Made by a program: the position numbers and the translations under genes
Part shown: one piece after another, positions 26,972 through 34,639 of the stretch
Layout of the letters: every line of letters begins with the position of its first letter
How positions within the stretch are numbered: position 1 is the stretch's first letter
Assembly: GCA_030429705.1 (NCBI GenBank)
Contig: JAUIES010000001.1
Location: forward strand, 372,001-436,000
DNA length: 64,000 nt
Direction: 5' to 3'
Origin: Phycisphaerae bacterium
GTDB lineage: Bacteria; Planctomycetota; Phycisphaerae; Phycisphaerales; UBA1924
The notes under the pieces: generated by a model
The model's database searches: none
What the model was told of the DNA's origin: nothing
What the model saw: only the letters and a program-made list of their open reading frames with translations

Positions 26972-28507
26972 ATGAGTCATGAATCTCTTCAACAACAGCC
27001 GGCTAACCTGATCAATGGTCAATGGCGGTCGATCGAGGGCGATCAACTGGTTTCAACGAACCCGGCGAACCCGTCCCGCGTCGTGTGGCAGGGCACGCCG
27101 CGTGTCAGCGATGTTGATGAAGCCGTAGCTGCAGCACAAGCAACCTTCCCAGCCTGGTCGCGCACCACATTTGAGCAGCGTCAGGCGGTCCTTCGCCGAT
27201 ACGCACAGATCGCTGCTTCGCGTGCGGAAGAGGTCGCTCTACTGATTACCGACGAAACCGGTAAGGCCCTGTGGGAGACCAGAGGCGAAGCGAGCGCGAT
27301 CGGTGGCAAGGTCGAGATTACACTCGACCCGTCACCCACAGCGGGTCTCTCGCGCGTTTCTCCCTATTCCATCCCACTCACGGACACGCGCGAAGGCCGA
27401 TGTGCCTTCCGTCCGCATGGGGTCATGAGTGTCATCGGGCCGTTCAACTTCCCCGCGCATCTGCCCAACGGTCACTTTGTCCCGGCGATGGCGCTTGGCA
27501 ATACCATCGTGTTCAAGCCGAGCGATAAAACGCCGGCCGTCGGACAGATTCTTGCTGAGATGATGCACGAGGCGCTCGAGGCCGAGGGCATGCCCTCTGG
27601 CATTTTCAACCTTGTGCAAGGGGGGGCCGATGTCGCCAGCACCCTGACCTCGCACCGTGACATCGACGGCGTGCTGTTCACCGGGTCTTGGGCGGTCGGT
27701 CGTCGAATCCTCGAAGCCAATCTTGACCACCCAAGCCGCATGATTGCACTCGAACTTGGCGGGAATAACCCGGCGGTCGTCATGCCCGATGCTGACCTTC
27801 GACAGGCAGCCATCGAAATCGTGCGCTGCGCCTTCAACACCACAGGCCAACGATGCACCTGCACGCGTCGTGTGATCGCGCACGAGTCCATCGCAGACCA
27901 GTTGTTTAAAATGGTTGTTGCAGCCACATCCCGACTTGCCATCGGCAACCCGCGCAGCGAAGAGCCAGTGTTCTGCGGCCCGATCATCACCGACGAATCA
28001 CGACAGGCGGTTCTCGATGCATCAGCACAATTCGCAAAAACAGGCGGCGAAGTAATGCTCGAAACCAGAGCACTGCCCGAGCATGGCGATGGGTGGTTCG
28101 TCTCACCGGGCATTGTGCGAGTTGATCGGTTCGTCGCTGCCGACACCAATGACGCCGGCTGCGATAGCGAAACCTTTGGTCCGCTTCTGCGAGTCGCCGC
28201 CGTTGCATCGCTCGACGATGCTATCGAACAAGCCAATGCCACGCGGTACGGCCTGTCGGCTTCGATCTTTACTACCGACAAAACATCAGCAGAGCAATTT
28301 CTGGCGGAGTCGCGAGCCGGATGTATCAATGTCAACGCCGGAACCGCGGGCGCGAGCAGCAAACTCCCGTTCGGTGGACTCGGGCTCTCAGGAAACCATC
28401 GCCCAGCGGGCGCATTCAGCCTCGACTACTGCGCCTATCCAGTCGCACAGATGTTCGAAAAAGGCGATGGCGCGGTCATCGCGCCCGGCATGTCGTTTGA
28501 CGATTGA
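26972..28507 (+). CDS. astD: N-succinylglutamate-5-semialdehyde dehydrogenase AstD
   Basis: A 511-residue NAD(P)-dependent aldehyde dehydrogenase oxidising succinylglutamate semialdehyde to succinylglutamate. IGPFNFPAHLPNGH and FKPSDKTP bind the nucleotide, LELGGNNPAVV carries the general-base Glu and TTGQRCTCTRR the catalytic Cys; the CTCTRR continuation is characteristic of AstD. FGPLLRV and LPFGGLGLSGNHRP also fit. It ends the succinyltransferase cluster and is followed by a hairpin in the convergent gap. Confidence 0.93.
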   Translation: MSHESLQQQPANLINGQWRSIEGDQLVSTNPANPSRVVWQGTPRVSDVDEAVAAAQATFPAWSRTTFEQRQAVLRRYAQIAASRAEEVALLITDETGKALWETRGEASAIGGKVEITLDPSPTAGLSRVSPYSIPLTDTREGRCAFRPHGVMSVIGPFNFPAHLPNGHFVPAMALGNTIVFKPSDKTPAVGQILAEMMHEALEAEGMPSGIFNLVQGGADVASTLTSHRDIDGVLFTGSWAVGRRILEANLDHPSRMIALELGGNNPAVVMPDADLRQAAIEIVRCAFNTTGQRCTCTRRVIAHESIADQLFKMVVAATSRLAIGNPRSEEPVFCGPIITDESRQAVLDASAQFAKTGGEVMLETRALPEHGDGWFVSPGIVRVDRFVAADTNDAGCDSETFGPLLRVAAVASLDDAIEQANATRYGLSASIFTTDKTSAEQFLAESRAGCINVNAGTAGASSKLPFGGLGLSGNHRPAGAFSLDYCAYPVAQMFEKGDGAVIAPGMSFDD

Positions 28508-28510
28508 AAC

Positions 28511-28530
28511 CGCGACCAGGCATGGTCGCG
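28511..28530. terminator. Hairpin in the convergent gap after astD
   Basis: CGCGACCA and TGGTCGCG form a perfect 8-bp stem with a 4-base loop between the stops of two convergent genes. There is no T tract, so it may stop transcription weakly or only protect RNA ends. Confidence 0.45.
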
Positions 28531-28536
28531 AGCGGC

Positions 28537-30537
28537 TCACTCATCTTCGACATGTGCCCCCCCGTACACCAGCGCGTGGGCTTTGTTGTCAGACTCGTCA
28601 TAGAGCCAGGCTGCAACCTGTGCATCCATATTGAAAAGCAAGACGGTGTCCGCATCCGGCGCAGGGTTGCGTGCCGGGCTTCCCCGTTGACCACTATAGC
28701 GTGCGACGCTTGAGAGCCGCACAGAGTCAATCCGCCCGTCAAAATACGATGTCGGGGCGCCGCTCCCGGCGACATCGGAACCGATCATCAGCGGAAGGTG
28801 ATTCGGCGTGCGCACACCTGAACCCGGTGCAGCTGCGATCTGCTCCCCGTCGAGGTACAGCCGAACTTCTTGGCCATCAAACACCCCGGCGATGTGGTAC
28901 CACTGACCCGCTTTCAACTGCCCCGCCGCGCCTTGCACCTCGATGTATCGCCCGTTGAGATGAATCGAAAACGACGGCTGACCTTTGTTCACGAAAAACC
29001 CATACTCCGAGTTTTCAGTCTTGGCGACCAGGCCCGTGCGATCGCTGAACGAGTCTGCCTGGAACCAGCACTCGAGCGTCATCGGCCCATCCGCGAGATC
29101 AAACTTGTTTGAAGGCACCGACGCGACGCCGCTTGTGCCGTTCACCGCAAACACGCGCTCGACGGCTGGCAGATCCGGCGCAAGCAGTTCGACATCGACC
29201 GAGATCGCAGTCCGTTTGATCGGTATCGCGTAGCGATGGCCTTCGCACAGATAATCCATCCCGATGGTCAGGTCTGGCAATCGGAATCGGTCGTTCAACG
29301 CACCACCCAAACGATCAACACGAAACGAGAACGATGCCTCTTCACCCGGCTCGAGCGTGCGATGCGCATGATCCGGCAGATACGACCACCAGTTGTCCGC
29401 AGCATCCAAACTCACCGCGACATCAACTGATCGCGAAGTCGGGTTCGGAACGCGAATCGTCACCTCACCCCCGCCTCCGCCATCGCTGGCGATCTGAACC
29501 GTGCTCTCGACAGCGTACCGTTGATCGGCGAGCCAACCAGTCTCCTGACTCACTTTCGCCGTGATCTCACGAACATCCATAATCTCGCCAACGGGTACGG
29601 ACGATAACGCGATCTGATCTTTCCGAACGGTCACAATGTGATATTGGTGCACATACCCGGCTTCTGGCACCTTGTTTGACTGCCCCCCACCCACGGTCGC
29701 GAGCGTGACATATTCAATGCCGTCGATCGTGTCATGACGCATCCGGTGAATGTGGCCTGCGAACACGGCTGTCACATTGCCAGCATCCACGAGGACCTTG
29801 TGCGCCGGTTCCCAGGTGTTGCCATACCCGCCGCCAATCCATCGCGGGTGATGGAGAAACACGAAGACATGGTCGAGTTCACCAAACCTGGTCAGCGTTT
29901 CCTGCAGCCACGCCAACTGTTCCTTACTCATCTTGTTTGCAGATGGTTTTGAGAAGTTCTTCTCGCCAGTTTCCGGGTTGCCCTCGTCTGTATAGAGCAC
30001 AACAAACCCGCTATTCTTGTGTGTGAACGCATACCACAACGGCCCGAAGTGCATCTCGTAACTCTTCTCGTGTTCGCCCTCGGGTTTTCCGTCGCCGCGC
30101 CAGTAGATATCGTGATTGCCAGCGACAGGAAACCATGGGCAGAGCAACTGATCCATGATCCCTTTGAACTCGGCCATCTGTGTCATCCAGGCATCCGTCT
30201 TGTTATACCCGTTGATCAAATCCCCCACCGTCATGACCAAGTCTGGTTCGAGCAGGTTGGTATCGCGCACAGCATCGGCAAGCACGCTCACACCCTTCGC
30301 CGGGCCGCCGGTGCGGTCGCCAAAAACCACGAATGAAAATGCGTCTTTCTCGCTTGGCAACGGCAAAACAACGGAACTGTCGCGATTCGTCGTGAATCGA
30401 GTTCCATCGTTAACGGCTCGTTCGTGAGGCTCATTCGCTCGATGCAGATGCCGCTCGTGCCCGATGTTGTCTTGAGCGGTCGCGATCACGCTCGCCGCGA
30501 CCAATACCAATAGTCCTGTAAATGCGTGTCTCACCAT
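28537..30537 (-). CDS. Secreted metallophosphoesterase with LamG-like domain
   Basis: A 666-residue exported protein. A signal peptide (HAFTGLLVLVAASVIATA) is followed by a calcineurin-like phosphoesterase domain with VFGDRTGG, TVGDLINGY, VAGNHDIYW, FLHHPRW and FAGHIHRM, which supply the two-metal site. A beta-rich middle follows, then a C-terminal LamG/concanavalin A-like domain (FDLADGPMTLECWFQ, WYHIAGVFDGQEVRLYLDG, DGRIDSVRLSSVARY), often a carbohydrate-binding fold. ATG 30537 fits the signal peptide; the longer frame upstream is not needed. The substrate is unknown. It lies 83 bases after the prepilin gene and may or may not belong to the B12 operon. Confidence 0.88.
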   Translation of the reverse strand: MVRHAFTGLLVLVAASVIATAQDNIGHERHLHRANEPHERAVNDGTRFTTNRDSSVVLPLPSEKDAFSFVVFGDRTGGPAKGVSVLADAVRDTNLLEPDLVMTVGDLINGYNKTDAWMTQMAEFKGIMDQLLCPWFPVAGNHDIYWRGDGKPEGEHEKSYEMHFGPLWYAFTHKNSGFVVLYTDEGNPETGEKNFSKPSANKMSKEQLAWLQETLTRFGELDHVFVFLHHPRWIGGGYGNTWEPAHKVLVDAGNVTAVFAGHIHRMRHDTIDGIEYVTLATVGGGQSNKVPEAGYVHQYHIVTVRKDQIALSSVPVGEIMDVREITAKVSQETGWLADQRYAVESTVQIASDGGGGGEVTIRVPNPTSRSVDVAVSLDAADNWWSYLPDHAHRTLEPGEEASFSFRVDRLGGALNDRFRLPDLTIGMDYLCEGHRYAIPIKRTAISVDVELLAPDLPAVERVFAVNGTSGVASVPSNKFDLADGPMTLECWFQADSFSDRTGLVAKTENSEYGFFVNKGQPSFSIHLNGRYIEVQGAAGQLKAGQWYHIAGVFDGQEVRLYLDGEQIAAAPGSGVRTPNHLPLMIGSDVAGSGAPTSYFDGRIDSVRLSSVARYSGQRGSPARNPAPDADTVLLFNMDAQVAAWLYDESDNKAHALVYGGAHVEDE

Positions 30538-30620
30538 GCCCCGAGCATACTCGAAGTAAGGCAGCGTGTGCTCCAGCCTTAAGGAGAAAACCAAATCAAT
30601 CTGGAACACAAACGGTATTG

Positions 30621-31424
30621 CTACCAATCACGCCAATCGGGCACATACCGGTCGGGCGTCAGACCCACTGAACCAATCTGCTGATCGGGCTCAGTCAACC
30701 ACTCCAGTTCGACCTGCACCATGGACCCACTGACATCGCCGGTCAACACAGCTACCGCACCCTTGTGACGGAAACTCGTCGTAGGGAATGGGTTCTCCTG
30801 CCAGCCGTTCCATTGGTTGTACAACATCGGCGGATCGAGCAGAGCGCTGTTGCGAGGCGGATCGCCCGCGAGTAATGAATCAGCAAACACGATGAGTTCG
30901 GCTGGTGCGGGAATCTCCCAGACGCGCCGCCAAGGCCTTTGCCCGATCTGGGCATTCCAACCGGGTGTCTGCGAAGGGCTCAGGTAATAGCCGTTGTACC
31001 CGTAGGTCGTCGTTACCGAGCGTGGCAGCCCTTGCGGCGAGTACGACCCCCAAGGCTGAGCAGGACACTCATAGACGCTGCGCTCATGCAAGGTATCCTG
31101 CAGATATGGTGCAAGGAAGCCCTGATCGGCATCGACGATGCCTGTCATGTCGCCCGCGCCACCAAACCAGAAGATGGTGTCTTCAGATCCGGAAGTCGAG
31201 CCTGATGCGGCCACCGGCATAGCAAACGATGCGAAATCGTCCGCATACACACTCCATGCAACACCGAGTTGGCGTTGGTTTGATAGGCACGCCACGGACT
31301 GTGCTGCCTGCCTCACACCCGAGAGTGCGGGCGCGAGCAATCCCACGAGAATCGCCGTGATCGCAATCACCACCAACAACTCTAAAAGCGAGAAACCGCG
31401 AGATGTCTGCTTCTGCCAATTCAT
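30621..31424 (-). CDS. Prepilin-type protein (type II secretion/pilin N-terminal signal)
   Basis: A 267-residue protein with a type III signal: a short basic leader, then RGFSLLELLVVIAITAILVG, where Gly-Phe is the cleavage/methylation site and Glu is at +5. The rest has the layout of planctomycete H-X9-DG-like pseudopilins (ACLSNQRQLGVAWSVYADD; later SFRHKGAVAVLTGDVSGSM). It is probably processed by a prepilin peptidase. Its start overlaps the stop of the beta-propeller gene by ATGA, placing it third in the cobalamin-riboswitch operon. Confidence 0.85.
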   Translation of the reverse strand: MNWQKQTSRGFSLLELLVVIAITAILVGLLAPALSGVRQAAQSVACLSNQRQLGVAWSVYADDFASFAMPVAASGSTSGSEDTIFWFGGAGDMTGIVDADQGFLAPYLQDTLHERSVYECPAQPWGSYSPQGLPRSVTTTYGYNGYYLSPSQTPGWNAQIGQRPWRRVWEIPAPAELIVFADSLLAGDPPRNSALLDPPMLYNQWNGWQENPFPTTSFRHKGAVAVLTGDVSGSMVQVELEWLTEPDQQIGSVGLTPDRYVPDWRDW

Positions 31425-32920
31425 GGATTCGTGCAGCCCATTCCAAAGATAGTCAAAAAGGCTTGAAGGTCAAAGAAGTTTATCAAACCATCGCCAGTCA
31501 AGTCGGCTTCGGGGTCGTTGGATGTGAATGCTTCGAGATAACTGATCAGATCGAAGAAATCCACGATGCCGCTGTCATTGAAATCTGCGGGACATGGTGC
31601 TGGCGGCAACTGATAAGCCCGCAAACCACCCGCACCAATGCCGTACACACGCGCTGCAGGCCCGATGGCAGAGATGCCAACGCCATTGAGTGTTTCTTGC
31701 ACGAACCCGGCTTCGTTCGGCAATTTGGAGAGGTTGAGAACCAATGTCGCTGGTGACGCACCGTATGGATCCCCCGGAGGGGGCGCACTCGCCATGACAA
31801 ACGCGCCTCCAAGGCTCTCCAACGCAACCGGTGTATGCGTCCAATAACCAACTTCCGGTCCACCGTCGAGAAAAGTGTCCCACATCAGACTTGCACTCGT
31901 CAGATTGTCTTGAAACATCTGCACCGAGGCGCGGCTACCAAACCCATTGACACCGGTTGACAGGATGATCCGTCCGTCGACAAGTGGCAGAGGCACCGCA
32001 TCCGTTCGATTGGACGGCACCGACCACAAGACCTGCCCGGTTAACGCATCAAGTTTGATCAGATTGGACGAGGTTTGCCCGCCGAAGAAGTTGTAACTGG
32101 CTACATACAACGCCCCCCCTCGATACGCCACACCAGAAAAAAGCCCGAGCCCGCCAGGATTGGGGGAATCCCAGACGGGCTCGGGAGGAGCGGCAGCATC
32201 GACAGGAAACGCGACAACCCGGCCATCCGAGGTCGCCACAACAACATTCTCTCCAGCAAGCGTTGGTGAAGCGCCGGACATTTCGCCCACACCGACAGAC
32301 CACACGATATCGCCCGGATCATGTGGATTGAGAGCGGCATCAAACGCATCAACATTGATGCAGTACAATCGCCCGGTTTGGCCGCCGAATGCAAAGTCCG
32401 TCACAAATGCACGGTCCGCCGGGCCGAGATGTGTCGTCACGAGGGGCGACGCATTTACAACCCGTCGTTGAAGCGACGCTTGCCAGAGCGAAGCACCGCT
32501 CGATAAATCGAACGCTGCAACTTCATCATCACTGGCAACGAGCACGGTGTGATTGGTTGCATCGATCGCAGGCGATGCCCACGAATCGGCGAACGGCGTC
32601 GCAATCGGCGCGAACCACCGCACCTCACCATCGTTCGCATCGACATCGATGACCGCGAACAGGCCATCCACGCGTCCAATCCCGACGATGTGATCGTCCG
32701 ACTGCACAACGCTGGTTCGACCGAGAAACGACACCGCTTCACCGGCAGGACCGGTACTGACAGTCCAGAGCGCTGAACCGATGGTCTGTCCGGTCCCAAT
32801 GCTGCCCGTTCGCACAGCCACCCTGTTTGGACCCTGCGCGAAGTGTGTCCAGTCCTGCGCGTGCGCAACAGACATGCATGCAAAAGCAACGACCCCGATG
32901 AGACGAGTGTGGTGTTTCAT
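31421..32920 (-). CDS. Secreted PQQ-like beta-propeller with GC-type dockerin tail
   Basis: A 499-residue exported protein. A signal peptide (MKHHTRLIGVVAFACM...AHA) is followed by repeated blades of the PQQ/quinoprotein type: ALWTVSTG, GEVRWFAPI, GASLWQASL, GDIVWSVGV, GQVLWSVPSNR. The last ~55 residues are a dockerin-like tail, PCPADFNDSGIVDFFDLISY with a second FFDLQAFLTIFG and the ending GC. No enzymatic residues are evident. It is the second gene behind a cobalamin riboswitch. Beta-propeller surface proteins capture B12 in Bacteroides (BtuG), so B12 binding is an attractive inference. ATG 32920 fits the signal peptide. Confidence 0.85.
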   Translation of the reverse strand: MKHHTRLIGVVAFACMSVAHAQDWTHFAQGPNRVAVRTGSIGTGQTIGSALWTVSTGPAGEAVSFLGRTSVVQSDDHIVGIGRVDGLFAVIDVDANDGEVRWFAPIATPFADSWASPAIDATNHTVLVASDDEVAAFDLSSGASLWQASLQRRVVNASPLVTTHLGPADRAFVTDFAFGGQTGRLYCINVDAFDAALNPHDPGDIVWSVGVGEMSGASPTLAGENVVVATSDGRVVAFPVDAAAPPEPVWDSPNPGGLGLFSGVAYRGGALYVASYNFFGGQTSSNLIKLDALTGQVLWSVPSNRTDAVPLPLVDGRIILSTGVNGFGSRASVQMFQDNLTSASLMWDTFLDGGPEVGYWTHTPVALESLGGAFVMASAPPPGDPYGASPATLVLNLSKLPNEAGFVQETLNGVGISAIGPAARVYGIGAGGLRAYQLPPAPCPADFNDSGIVDFFDLISYLEAFTSNDPEADLTGDGLINFFDLQAFLTIFGMGCTNP

Positions 32921-32987
32921 GGCAATCGCTCTGCCGCCGCTTTTCAGCCGCGACGAGCGTTCTGTTCGGGCCGGTGTCATCTCTCCT

Positions 32988-33830
32988 TCAAACACCGACC
33001 CGATGGCGTCGAAACGCCCCGAAGCAAACGACGAGTGATACCGCGATCGAACCCGGCGCCGGCACCACCGACACCGCGTCAATCTCGAATGTTTCGCCGT
33101 CCAGACCGGCATGACTCAGGCGAATAAACTGTGCCTCCGTCACACCTGACCCCGCGAGATCAAAACCGATACCCCCCCCAGAGCCGCCGTAGAGACCTAC
33201 CAACCCGGCGTAACTCAACCCCGCAATATCATCAAGCCCAAGCGAGGGGTCCATCGCTTGTCGAAAATCTGTGCGCACGCTACCCGGCACACCATCAAAG
33301 GGCATTGCATCCTGATAGCCGAGCGTCGGAAACAGATCCAGGTTCCTGATTGCGACATCAGACCAGGTCGCACCATCCGCGCTTGCTTCGACGCGAACCG
33401 CAGACCCCACGCCGAACATGGCCGGCGAAGGACCGACCGAACCATTCGGGAAATCACCATCGATAAACCCGGCATTCCCGAACACAATAAAATCGATGCC
33501 GAATGGGTTGGTGGCTGCATCACGAATCACCGTGTCAAATCGCAGTGTCAGACTGCCGCCAGCACCAACAGAGACAATCTCATCAACACCAAAGGCCGGA
33601 CTAAAGGGGCTGACAACACCCGGAAATGGTGTCAGTTCGCCTGTAAACCGACTTGCCGATCCGAGCGCCACTGCAGCGTTTTGAAACTCGGGGTTGGCTC
33701 CTGCCCCCGCGTCGTAATGCACGACCTCGCTGGCAAATGGACCTGCGCCTCCAATCGAGGCCACAGAACTCAACACAACGGCGAAAACCAGACGACCACG
33801 ACAGGCCACATTATCAAACAGCACACACAT
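32988..33830 (-). CDS. Cobalamin-riboswitch-controlled surface protein with PEP-CTERM-like tail
   Basis: A 280-residue exported protein. After a signal peptide (LVFAVVLSSVASIGGAG) comes a beta-rich domain with VDEIVSVGAGGSLTLRFD, FGIDFIVFGNAGF, VRVEASADGATWSDV and QFIRLSHAG. This resembles a family of surface proteins that I recall sitting near B12 uptake genes in other phyla. The C-terminus (VPAPGSIAVSLVVCFGAFRRHR) is a VPAPG-type sorting signal: motif, membrane helix, basic tail. It is the first gene after the riboswitch, with AGAAGG before the ATG, and the next gene follows after 67 bases. Confidence 0.82.
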   Translation of the reverse strand: MCVLFDNVACRGRLVFAVVLSSVASIGGAGPFASEVVHYDAGAGANPEFQNAAVALGSASRFTGELTPFPGVVSPFSPAFGVDEIVSVGAGGSLTLRFDTVIRDAATNPFGIDFIVFGNAGFIDGDFPNGSVGPSPAMFGVGSAVRVEASADGATWSDVAIRNLDLFPTLGYQDAMPFDGVPGSVRTDFRQAMDPSLGLDDIAGLSYAGLVGLYGGSGGGIGFDLAGSGVTEAQFIRLSHAGLDGETFEIDAVSVVPAPGSIAVSLVVCFGAFRRHRVGV

Positions 33831-33999
33831 CCGAGACCTTCTGACCGAATGGTCAATCTACCCCGATTCGCGCAGGGCACCTCCCACTCAAGAAAAAGAG
33901 CGGAACCGGCAACTCACGCGGGGTCTTGTCCGGCAGGCGGGTGTCGCAGGAAGGATGCGTACCGATGCAACCGGGCCCGTTTCGCGAGAGCCTCACAAA

Positions 34000-34203
34000 A
34001 ATGCTGAGAGCAGGTCTTCCGGCTTCGAGCTCGGCAGGGACCGGCCTTCCCATCCAACTTGGTGGACAGTGACCCGCACCAGGCGATCCTGGTGTGACGG
34101 ATGCTTCACACATCCGTGGCCCGCGTCGTTGCTCGTTACGGCGGCGCGTCCGCGGTGGATTCTCACCACACTTCCCTCGGGGCCCAAACAAGCGGGCACC
34201 CTC
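34000..34203 (-). ncRNA. Cobalamin (B12) riboswitch aptamer
   Basis: Read on the minus strand, the conserved pieces occur in the proper order: GGTGCCC, GGGAAGTGTGGTGAGAATCC, ACCGCGGACGCGCCGCCGTAACG, GTCACTGTC, GATGGGAAGGC and the B12 box-like CGAAGCCGGAAGACCTGC. These match the cobalamin riboswitch consensus closely. About 170 bases separate the aptamer from the start codon at 33830, room for an expression platform; GC-rich segments and a CTTTTTC stretch lie there. In known cases B12 binding lowers expression. Confidence 0.95.
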
Positions 34204-34264
34204 AACTTCAATAGCCTACACCATTTGCTGACGCTGTCAACTCGGTTGATAACTTCTCAAGAGA

Positions 34265-34636
34265 CTAACGAGGAAGGATCTGCCCCAACTGCTCACCCAA
34301 TCCAGGGAGCCCAAGCGCAGTGCCTTCTTCATCAATCGCCTCTGTGACCGCAACCTGAGCCTTTTTCAAGGCATGGTTCACAGCTTCGGCGATCAACGAC
34401 TCGGCGAGCGAGCGATCTTCGCTCGTCTTCATGCCAAACGCGAGCGAATCGCTGATCGTTATACTCAAAACCTGCATCTTGCCCGATACGACGGCGTGAA
34501 CCAGGCCTCCTTCGCATTCGCCATCGATCCGCATCGACTCCAGACGAGCCTGAATGCGTTCGCCCGCTGCTTGAATCTGATCTCGGTTCTTTAAAAGCCC
34601 TGCAATCGCTCCCATCGTCTTGATCTGATCAAACAT
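34265..34636 (-). CDS. YbaB/EbfC family nucleoid-associated protein
   Basis: A 123-residue DNA-binding protein usually encoded next to dnaX and recR. LLKNRDQIQAAGERIQARLESM is the helical part and the GGLVHAVVSGKMQVLSITISD strands follow, matching YbaB, which forms tweezer-like dimers on DNA. The start is ATG 34636; a TTG immediately upstream is less likely. It follows the dnaX tau frame by three bases. No recR is in the window. Confidence 0.88.
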   Translation of the reverse strand: MFDQIKTMGAIAGLLKNRDQIQAAGERIQARLESMRIDGECEGGLVHAVVSGKMQVLSITISDSLAFGMKTSEDRSLAESLIAEAVNHALKKAQVAVTEAIDEEGTALGLPGLGEQLGQILPR

Positions 34637-34639
34637 CAA

